Origin: Fibrobacterota bacterium
Lineage (GTDB): Bacteria > Fibrobacterota > Chitinivibrionia > Chitinivibrionales > FEN-1185
Length of the DNA stretch: 7,576 bases
NCBI GenBank assembly: GCA_003165595.1
Contig: PLWQ01000009.1
Location: forward strand, 71,938 to 79,513
Reading direction: 5' to 3'
Shown: piece by piece, positions 1 through 4,550 of the stretch
Position numbering within the stretch: position 1 is the stretch's first letter
Layout of the letters: each line of letters begins with the position of its first letter
The notes under the pieces: model-generated
The model's database searches: none
The model's input: only the letters and a program-made list of their open reading frames with translations
Told to the model about the DNA's origin: nothing
Position numbers and translations under genes: made by a program

Positions 1-1
1 T

Positions 2-358
2 GGATTCCCCGATCGTCTATTTTTCGGGCAAGAATATAGGCTTGAAATTCAGGTACTGCGAAAGTGTGTCGGCTGCCCATCCCAGTCCTCTCTTCCCCAA
101 TTGGCGCAACGGCATTGCCGGCGCCGTCGATCTCAACGGCATGCTTGCATGCAAACAGGGCTGGTTCTTCCTGTCGAGAGTCAGAATCGTCACTATGGTT
201 GTAGAGGAGAAGGATTCTCCGAAGAAGAAAGGGAAGCGCACAGATGGGCGGTTGGACCTAGCCGGCAGTTATATGGCGTGTGTTCCCGTATACCGGCTGG
301 ATTCTACGTCCTTCAAGCAAAGACTGGCAAGACGTTTCTTGAGAGATACGAGGATTGA
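2..358 (+). pseudogene. Frameshifted 3' remnant of an upstream gene encoding a secretion-tail-like C-terminus
   Basis: Two overlapping frames are open from the left window edge. The frame that runs to 392 reads VDLNG at 126-140, the usual centre of a C-terminal sorting-type domain (a beta strand ending in a D-L/M-x-G turn). The frame that ends at 358 reads IPAGFYVLQAKTGK from 290, which looks like the closing PAG-x-Y-x-L strand of the same kind of domain. The two halves would join if a frame change occurred between about 140 and 290. The intact gene at 918 ends in a comparable pair (IIDMRGK, then TPGAYSVRV). I infer a decayed or mis-assembled gene whose body lies outside the window. Neither frame has a convincing start site here, and the similarity rests on two short motifs, so non-coding sequence remains possible. 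Confidence 0.35.
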
Positions 359-392
359 GGGCGATAATCTTATTATCACACTTGGATTATGA

Positions 393-515
393 CCCCGGTG
401 TTGCTCCGGCTGCCCGGTAGATATTATCTGTCAAGAAACCTGCTTCGGCACAAAGGCATTGCAGCTCTTAAAGCTGGACACCGGGCTTCGAACAGCACAA
501 GCGGGCCTATCCTTC
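393..515. other. Intergenic stretch with no recognisable feature
   Basis: No convincing reading frame, promoter or terminator is visible. A TTCGAA at about 487-492 recalls a tRNA T-loop, but no cloverleaf can be drawn around it. The sequence leads directly into dispersed-repeat copy A. Confidence 0.4.
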
Positions 516-647
516 GGCCTCGCGGCCTCCGCTGATGGCGGAAATCAAAGAACAAAATCAATACAAACCGGCGGATGCGGTCACGGATACTTGGGCCAAT
601 CTTCTTCTGCGCCGCGTTAGCTGGACCGGAGTGCGCGCCGGAGCGCG

Positions 648-692
648 TTGCCGCCTGACCCGGCCGCGCAGCGGCATCGGGCAGTGCGGCAA
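648..692 (+). repeat. 45-nt conserved hairpin of repeat copy A
   Basis: The stem pairs TTGCCGC/GCGGCAA, CTG/CAG, CCCG/CGGG and GCCGC/GCGGC around the loop GCA (668-670), about 19 base pairs in all. The bulges are A658, A676-T677 and T685. The 45 bases match 3222-3266 except for the loop triplet, so the stem is the best-conserved part of the repeat. Confidence 0.85.
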
Positions 693-725
693 CGAGGCGA
701 GTAGCCGAGCACGGAGGGAGAGCGA

Positions 726-750
726 CCCTCGCAAAGCGAGGGGAACGCCC
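726..750 (+). repeat. Second hairpin plus AACGCCC box of repeat copy A
   Basis: CCCTCGC (726-732) pairs with GCGAGGG (736-742) across an AAA loop, then G743 and AACGCCC (744-750). The layout matches 3329-3352, where the stem sequence differs but still pairs perfectly. There is no T-run after it, so it does not look like an intrinsic terminator. Confidence 0.75.
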
Positions 751-815
751 AGATCTATTTATCTGCGGCGTGCCCCAATTCTTATCTTTACCCAAATTCT
801 TATCTTGATATTGAT

Positions 816-829
816 GCGGGGTAACGCCC
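816..829 (+). repeat. Isolated third copy of the GCGRGG-AACGCCC box
   Basis: GCGGGGTAACGCCC matches the descending arm and box of hairpin 2 in both repeat copies (736-750 and 3339-3352), but lacks the ascending arm. It lies just 5' of the sigma-54 promoter of the 918 gene. It may be a fragment of a further repeat copy or a separately retained binding box. Confidence 0.5.
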
Positions 830-835
830 AACTTT

Positions 836-850
836 TGGCGCATTATTTGC
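836..850 (+). promoter_or_regulatory. Sigma-54 (-24/-12) promoter of the beta-propeller gene
   Basis: TGGCGCATTATTTGC fits the sigma-54 consensus TGGCACG-N4-TTGCW: TGGC and TTGC are exact, and the invariant GG (837-838) and GC (849-850) are exactly ten bases apart. Transcription would start near 862. That leaves a leader of about 56 nt before the ATG at 918 and rules out the ATG at 858 for this transcript. An NtrC-type activator is encoded 5.2 kb downstream. No enhancer site could be identified with confidence. Confidence 0.7.
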
Positions 851-908
851 GGCTCTTATGATGAAGGGCATCAGCTTGGATTCACCGCTACTTGAGCGAT
901 TAAGGGGA

Positions 909-913
909 AGGAG
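909..913 (+). promoter_or_regulatory. Shine-Dalgarno site deciding the 918 start
   Basis: AGGAG at 909-913 lies four bases before ATG 918, inside a longer purine run (904-913). The in-frame ATG at 858 has no such site and lies upstream of the predicted transcription start. Confidence 0.75.
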
Positions 914-917
914 TTTT

Positions 918-2702
918 ATGAACCTTTATAAGTTCATACTCGCATGCGCCGCACTATCGGCAATAGTACCAAAAACATGGGCCACGGACGTGACTAAAAG
1001 TCAATACGACTTAGGGTGTACCGGAGCGAATACGTCGGAAACGATTCTAACTCCGGCCAATGTAGACTCCGCGACATTCGGCAAACTATTCTCAAAGCCG
1101 GTCGATGGCCAGGTGTATGCGCAACCCCTGTATCTCCAAAATTTAAGCATCGGTGGAGGCAGCCATAATGTCGTATTTGTTTGCACCGAGCACAACAGCG
1201 TTTATGCTTTTGACGCCGATAATGCGACTGCCGCAGCCTATTGGCACCGGACCCTTCCCGCGAGCGTAACAAACGTTTCCGGCTGCGGCGACCTCGTGCC
1301 TGAAGTAGGGATCACCGCAACCCCGGTAATCGATCGAAACGCCGGCGCCCTCTATGTTGAGTCTTCCAGCTACGAAGACAGCGTGTACTACAACAAGCTT
1401 TATGCCATTAACCTTGCGAACGGAAATGACTTGGTAGCACCCGCAACCATTTCCCCTTCAGTCGCCGGTACCGGCGCCGGCAGCGCCGGCGGCCGCATAA
1501 CCTTCAATTCATTCGTGCAATTTTGTCGCCCGGGGCTCCTGCTTCTGAGCGGCAAAATTTACATCGGCTCCGCTTCCCATTGCGATATTGGAAATTACCA
1601 TGGATGGCTTCTGGCATATAACGCGAATAATTTGAGCCAAGCCGCCGTCAGATGCATCACCCCGAACGGCAACGACGGCGGAATCTGGCAATACGGCGGA
1701 GGCATCAGCAGCGACGGAACGAATATTTTTTGCGTTGCGGCCAACGGATCATATAACCCTTCGGACAGCAATTATGGGGTATCGGTACTAAAGTTTGATG
1801 CCAACCTTAACGTTGTAAGTTCGTTTACGCCTTACAATTTCAATAGCATCAACAACGGCGACGTGGATATTTCCAGCAGCGTTTTGCTGATTCCCGGCTC
1901 CAACTCCTGTACTATGGAAGGAAAAAACGGCTCGATCTACGTAATGGATCAAACCAATTTAGGCGGTTTTAATGCCGCCTCCGACAATATTCTTCAGCGC
2001 TTCGACAATGCCTATGGCGGCGGCGCTGGCGCAAATGCGATACCGGTATTCTGGAATGGGCTTTTATACTATTGGTCCGCCGGCGATCAGGTCCGTGCAT
2101 ATAGTTTCAATGGTACAACCATCAATACCACACTGCAATCATCCAACAATATCGGGCAAGGCGGCCGCGCAGGATCGATAACATTGTCCGCAAACGGCAC
2201 GTCCGATGGAATTTTATGGGGAACCAATACGGCAACGGGGCATTTTTATGCTTTTTTGGCGTCCAAGGTCTCAACGACGCTTTGGAATGACGGGCAAGCC
2301 GCCAATTCCCGGGATCAACTGGGAAGCAGCGTGCTGAAATATACGCGTCCCATTGTTGCAAACGGTAAAGTGTATGTGCCAACGGTAAACTCCGTGGTGG
2401 TATATGGCCTCCTGAAAACAAGCGCGGCAAACCGCGTCTTCGACAAAACCGGTTCATTTCTCTCCGTACAGGCGCACATTGTCAGGAGAAACGTTCTGGC
2501 GCTCGAATTTTCGCGCAGCGGCGATTTCGGCGTTTCGATTATTGACATGCGCGGAAAAGTACGGGCGGGTTTCGCCGGGTTTGCAAGCGGAATCCGCATA
2601 GACAGGGACCTGACTCCTTTTCGCCTGACGCCCGGGGCCTATTCGGTAAGGGTTGATTTTCACCGTGGAGATCCGGCTGTTGCACATATCATTATTGAAT
2701 AG
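918..2702 (+). CDS. Secreted PQQ-like beta-propeller repeat protein with C-terminal sorting-like domain
   Basis: The protein has 594 residues from the ATG at 918, chosen for its Shine-Dalgarno site, signal peptide and upstream sigma-54 promoter. Residues 1-22 form a signal peptide ending TWA. Residues 30-500 carry propeller-type strands typical of the PQQ-like family found in large secreted proteins: GANTSETILTPANV (36-49), VDGQVYAQPLYL (62-73), VYAFDA (95-100), CGDLVPEVGITATPVID (123-139), RPGLLLLSGKIYIGS (204-218), HGWLLAYN (228-235) and VYVPTVNSVVVYGL (485-498). Such propellers are usually binding or scaffold modules; no catalytic residues or PQQ ligands can be assigned. Residues about 508-594 form a separate beta-rich tail with IIDMRGK (541-547) and LTPGAYSVRV (570-579), resembling C-terminal sorting domains of FCB-group secreted proteins. 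The mature part has eight cysteines, which could form disulfides. Export is fairly sure; function is unknown. Confidence 0.85.
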   Translation: MNLYKFILACAALSAIVPKTWATDVTKSQYDLGCTGANTSETILTPANVDSATFGKLFSKPVDGQVYAQPLYLQNLSIGGGSHNVVFVCTEHNSVYAFDADNATAAAYWHRTLPASVTNVSGCGDLVPEVGITATPVIDRNAGALYVESSSYEDSVYYNKLYAINLANGNDLVAPATISPSVAGTGAGSAGGRITFNSFVQFCRPGLLLLSGKIYIGSASHCDIGNYHGWLLAYNANNLSQAAVRCITPNGNDGGIWQYGGGISSDGTNIFCVAANGSYNPSDSNYGVSVLKFDANLNVVSSFTPYNFNSINNGDVDISSSVLLIPGSNSCTMEGKNGSIYVMDQTNLGGFNAASDNILQRFDNAYGGGAGANAIPVFWNGLLYYWSAGDQVRAYSFNGTTINTTLQSSNNIGQGGRAGSITLSANGTSDGILWGTNTATGHFYAFLASKVSTTLWNDGQAANSRDQLGSSVLKYTRPIVANGKVYVPTVNSVVVYGLLKTSAANRVFDKTGSFLSVQAHIVRRNVLALEFSRSGDFGVSIIDMRGKVRAGFAGFASGIRIDRDLTPFRLTPGAYSVRVDFHRGDPAVAHIIIE

Positions 2703-2782
2703 GGGGTATGACAAATCGGGCTTTACCTTTATCTTTCTGGTAGTTTGACATAAGAGAAGAACGGCCTTCGCATAGGCGGAGC

Positions 2783-2839
2783 CGGGGCCTTCTGCCCCGT
2801 ACCCCGACCAAAGGTACGTCTGCAGCGACGTCCCCTTGG
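2783..2839. repeat. Intergenic hairpin pair, MITE/REP-like
   Basis: Two adjacent hairpins are visible. CGGGGC (2783-2788) pairs with GCCCCG (2794-2799). CCAAAGG plus ACGTC (2808-2820) pairs with GACGT plus CCTTGG (2827-2839) around a TGCAGC loop, with small bulges. C-rich spacers on both sides (ACCCCGA, AACCCCG) complete a pattern that resembles widespread bacterial intergenic palindromes. Neither stem is followed by a T-run. Confidence 0.5.
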
Positions 2840-2917
2840 AACCCCGCGCCGGCCTGCAGTGGCGCTGACCACCGCGCGCCAGCTAGGGCTTGCGGAACAA
2901 TGGAAAGATATCGAAAG

Positions 2918-2939
2918 GCCTTTTGCTTACGCAAAAGGC
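2918..2939. repeat. Perfect 9-bp hairpin
   Basis: GCCTTTTGC (2918-2926) and GCAAAAGGC (2931-2939) pair perfectly around TTAC. No T-tract follows on either strand, so it is not a standard intrinsic terminator, although it lies between the converging genes. Confidence 0.6.
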
Positions 2940-3017
2940 AGGACTCGTCCTCGCCCTACACTGAAGCGAGCAACCGATGTACGTCAAGTTCGTTACAAAC
3001 GGGAACCAAGTTCGGGC

Positions 3018-3075
3018 TGGCGCGCGGTTGCGCCACTGATGGCGGAAGAGAAATACAAAGAAAATGCTTCTTAGG
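3018..3075 (+). repeat. Partial copy (B) of the 5' end of the dispersed repeat
   Basis: A hairpin, TGGCGC (3018-3023)/GCGCCA (3030-3035), runs into CTGATGGCGGAA (3036-3047) and an A-rich run. The same box follows GC-rich sequence in copy A (532-543) and, with one change, in copy C (3101-3112). The rest of the repeat is absent. Its reading frame, MAEEK, then a stop at 3073-3075, parallels the MAEIK and MAKEK of copies A and C. Confidence 0.5.
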
Positions 3076-3221
3076 AAAACCTCCGGCCTCAAGAGCGTCG
3101 CTGATGGCGAAAGAAAAAGCAATGCAATCCATCACGGGTAAATTCGCGCAAGCCGTTGTTGACATTTGGTGAACGATCTTCTGCCCTGCGTTAGGTGGAC
3201 CGCAAGGTGCGCTGGAGCGCA

Positions 3222-3266
3222 TTGCCGCCTGACCCGGCCGCACCGCGGCATCGGGCAGTGCGGCAA
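3222..3266 (+). repeat. 45-nt conserved hairpin of repeat copy C
   Basis: The stem bases are identical to those at 648-692. Only the loop differs, ACC (3242-3244) in place of GCA. Keeping every stem base while the rest of the repeat diverges suggests that the folded form is what matters, or that this part was exchanged recently between copies. Confidence 0.85.
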
Positions 3267-3295
3267 CGAGGCCAAGCGGCCGAGCCTGGAGATTC

Positions 3296-3321
3296 AACAC
3301 GCCCAATAGGAAGGGCGTGTT
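3296..3321 (+). repeat. Extra hairpin inserted in repeat copy C
   Basis: AACACGCCC pairs perfectly with GGGCGTGTT around an 8-base loop. It is absent from copy A and accounts for most of the length difference. Its arm resembles the AACGCCC box, so it may come from duplication and inversion of that box. Confidence 0.65.
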
Positions 3322-3328
3322 ACAACCG

Positions 3329-3352
3329 GCCCCGCGTAGCGGGGCAACGCCC
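3329..3352 (+). repeat. Second hairpin plus AACGCCC box of repeat copy C
   Basis: GCCCCGC (3329-3335) pairs with GCGGGGC (3339-3345) around GTA and is followed directly by AACGCCC (3346-3352). Relative to copy A both arms have changed together, preserving seven base pairs and a three-base loop. Confidence 0.75.
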
Positions 3353-3429
3353 AGAGTTATACTTTTTTCTAATCAATCGGGGAAAGCCCGAATTCTTATC
3401 CTAATTGTCTACTTGTCTTACTTATTCGA

Positions 3430-4329
3430 CTAGTATTCCTTCACGACCGACAGCTTCACCGACCGTCCTCCCAGTTTGCCGAAATCTTCGATCGTATTCC
3501 CTTCCAGCCGCACGTCTTCCCTGTGCAGCAGCATCTCCTTGTATCGAAGCCGCACATACCAGTCGCGGCTCATGCGGAAATTAAGGCCGCCGCCCGCAGA
3601 CCAGCTTTCCAATTCCCAGGAAAGGCTGTTGCGAAGCCGGAAGAAGCTCAAATCGTAACGAACCTCCGCAACCGCCGAAAGCCGGGAAGAAAGCAAACGT
3701 TCTATTTCGAACTTGTCCCATGCTACTCGCAGGATCGTCTTTCTTGTGGCTTGCCACTGGACGGTGGGGAGAAGGTTAAAGGGCATTCGCCACGAATCGA
3801 AATGGTACTGAAACTGAATTCCCAGGCCCAGCTTTAGCGTGCCGGACACGGTAATCCGATGGTCGTAGATCAATTGCACATACCAAACATGCGGGTCGCT
3901 GCGGCCAAAATCGCTTGCAACTCCCGGCTCGGCCATTACCGTGCCTTTCTGGTTCGCAAAATCGATGAGCGTTACCCCGGCAAATACCCCGTAGCGTTGC
4001 ATGAGAACGGATGAACTGTTTAGCCGCTCCCCGCGAAAGTCGATTATGCGGTCCATGAGGTCCATTTCAAGAGCGCAGAACACGCTTTTCCCAAGCACCT
4101 TGAATCCGGGCAAGCCGGCGTACACCCAAACATCCTGGAAATCAGACTGTGAATTAAGCGAATCATGATCGAACGGGGTCGAAAAGAACTGCTCGATTGA
4201 GGCGGAGACGATGTCGTCCCGCAGGGTGAGAGTGTCGGCGTGCGCCGCGAAGCCGCATCCGAGCGCAAGGGCCATCAAGACGGCCGGCAATTTCCTCATC
4301 ACAGTTAAACCGCCGTTTGAAATAGGCAT
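3430..4329 (-). CDS. Predicted outer-membrane beta-barrel protein, function unknown
   Basis: The protein has 299 residues from the ATG at 4329. AAAGGAA lies five bases upstream, and a sigma-54 promoter predicts transcription from about 4348. An ATG ten codons later (4299) would give a tidier signal peptide beginning MRKLPAVL, so the start is not settled. Either way a signal peptide ends AAHA near residue 31. The mature part is rich in alternating amphipathic beta strands, for example LKLGLGIQFQYHF, LSAVAEVRYDLSFF, SAGGGLNFRM and WYVRLRYKEML, and ends in VVKEY with a terminal aromatic residue, as expected for barrels inserted by BamA. I do not recognise a specific family; a porin-like or structural envelope protein is plausible. 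The HD-GYP gene lies 221 bases upstream on the same strand, but the separate promoter suggests its own transcription unit. Confidence 0.8.
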   Translation of the reverse strand: MPISNGGLTVMRKLPAVLMALALGCGFAAHADTLTLRDDIVSASIEQFFSTPFDHDSLNSQSDFQDVWVYAGLPGFKVLGKSVFCALEMDLMDRIIDFRGERLNSSSVLMQRYGVFAGVTLIDFANQKGTVMAEPGVASDFGRSDPHVWYVQLIYDHRITVSGTLKLGLGIQFQYHFDSWRMPFNLLPTVQWQATRKTILRVAWDKFEIERLLSSRLSAVAEVRYDLSFFRLRNSLSWELESWSAGGGLNFRMSRDWYVRLRYKEMLLHREDVRLEGNTIEDFGKLGGRSVKLSVVKEY

Positions 4330-4333
4330 GGCG

Positions 4334-4340
4334 TTCCTTT
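4334..4340 (-). promoter_or_regulatory. Shine-Dalgarno site supporting the 4329 start
   Basis: AAAGGAA on the minus strand ends four bases before ATG 4329. The alternative ATG 4299 has only a distant GGCGG in front of it. Confidence 0.6.
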
Positions 4341-4359
4341 ACAACCGCAGTAAAGAACA

Positions 4360-4374
4360 GCAACATGTGGGCCA
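4360..4374 (-). promoter_or_regulatory. Sigma-54 (-24/-12) promoter of the outer-membrane protein gene
   Basis: On the minus strand TGGCCCACATGTTGC, followed by T, fits TGGCACG-N4-TTGCW: TGGC and TTGCT are exact, and the GG and GC are ten bases apart. Transcription should start near 4348, giving a 19-nt leader that contains the Shine-Dalgarno site. With the site at 836-850 this is the second such promoter in the window, again in front of an exported protein. Confidence 0.72.
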
Positions 4375-4389
4375 AACCGTGCGCAGGAT

Positions 4390-4414
4390 AGTTGAGAAGT
4401 TTAGAAGTTGAGAA
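4390..4414. repeat. Short direct repeat AGTTGAGAA upstream of the sigma-54 promoter
   Basis: AGTTGAGAA occurs at 4390-4398 and 4406-4414, 16 bases apart, and the second copy forms the dyad AAGTT-GAG-AACTT (4405-4417). It lies about 42 to 66 bases upstream of the predicted start at 4348, between the promoter and the usual zone for activator sites. It could be a regulatory site or simple low-complexity sequence. The rest of 4415-4550 shows no clear feature and no terminator for the gene above it. Confidence 0.35.
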
Positions 4415-4550
4415 CTTGAAAACGAGTCGAATCATTTGCCGCCGCTGCATTCCGGCATCTTGCTTTTCGCAATCAGCCCCGCTTCTCATTCAGCGATGCA
4501 CAGGGTGAGCAATCCACAGGCATTTGTAATTGACCGGATAAGCAATAGCA

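Larger units (their letters stand above)
516..786 (+). repeat. Structured dispersed repeat, copy A
   Basis: This stretch matches 3085-3400 in the same orientation. Shared landmarks, in order, are GGCCTC, CTGATGGCG followed by an A-rich run, CTTGG/TTTGG, ATCTTCT, GCGTTAG, TGGACC, a 45-nt hairpin (648-692), CGAGGC, a second hairpin (726-742) followed by AACGCCC, and AATTCTTATC. The core at 614-748 is bounded by the short inverted repeat GCGTT/AACGC. Hairpin 2 here is CCCTCGC-AAA-GCGAGGG, against GCCCCGC-GTA-GCGGGGC in copy C, so pairing is kept while sequence differs. A small GGC/GCC stem (697-707) becomes GGCC/GGCC in copy C. Long minus-strand frames read through it, but they share only the peptide made by the hairpin arms. 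I see no transposase. It is most likely a MITE- or REP-like element or a structured RNA; its family is unknown to me. Confidence 0.8.
2703..3084. other. Gene-free stretch downstream of the beta-propeller gene
   Basis: No frame here looks like a protein. No hairpin followed by a T-run is visible, so the terminator of the 918 gene cannot be placed. The region is built from hairpins and repeat fragments, listed separately at 2783-2839, 2918-2939 and 3018-3075. Confidence 0.6.
3085..3400 (+). repeat. Structured dispersed repeat, copy C
   Basis: This is the direct-orientation partner of 516-786, with the same ordered landmarks: GGCCTC, CTGATGGCG, ATCTTCT, GCGTTAGG, TGGACCG, the 45-nt hairpin, CGAGGC, hairpin 2 with AACGCCC, then AATTCTTATC. 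The core runs from GCGTT (3188) to AACGC (3350). It is longer than copy A mainly because of an extra perfect 9-bp hairpin at 3296-3321 (AACACGCCC/GGGCGTGTT). A TGCGC/GCGCA stem (3208-3221) corresponds to a shifted GCGC pairing in copy A. A weak TCGGG/CCCGA stem lies at 3377-3391. It sits between the convergent ends of the 918 and 3430 genes, and it contains no credible gene. Confidence 0.8.

Noticed and set aside
42-392. 116-residue plus-strand frame as an intact gene
   Set aside because: The TTG start has no ribosome site, and the frame is open from the window edge. The motifs of the presumed domain are split with another frame, so a remnant fits better.
470-510. tRNA-like TTCGAA segment
   Set aside because: No acceptor, D or anticodon stem can be paired around it.
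614-748. Integron attC site, suggested by GCGTTAG and AACGCCC ends
   Set aside because: The core-site order is wrong for attC (GTT precedes AAC), copy A breaks GTTRRRY, and no inverse core site lies at a suitable distance on either strand.
424-843. 139-residue minus-strand reading frame
   Set aside because: It runs through repeat copy A. Its only similarity to another frame in the window (2956-3306) is the peptide produced by the shared hairpin arms, and it has no domain or Shine-Dalgarno site.
858-917. ATG 858 as start of the beta-propeller gene
   Set aside because: It lies before the predicted transcription start (about 862), lacks a Shine-Dalgarno site, and would bury the signal peptide behind 20 extra residues.
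2956-3306. 116-residue minus-strand reading frame
   Set aside because: It crosses partial copy B and copy C of the repeat. The shared ALPDAA-x-RPGQAA peptide is the translated hairpin, and structure-preserving changes argue for DNA or RNA function.
3377-3391. Terminator for the convergent genes (TCGGG/CCCGA stem)
   Set aside because: The stem has only five pairs and no clean T-run follows on either strand; it is better seen as part of repeat copy C.
3195-3404. Plus-strand frame of 69 residues
   Set aside because: It is a translation of repeat copy C with arginine- and proline-rich composition and no initiation signal.
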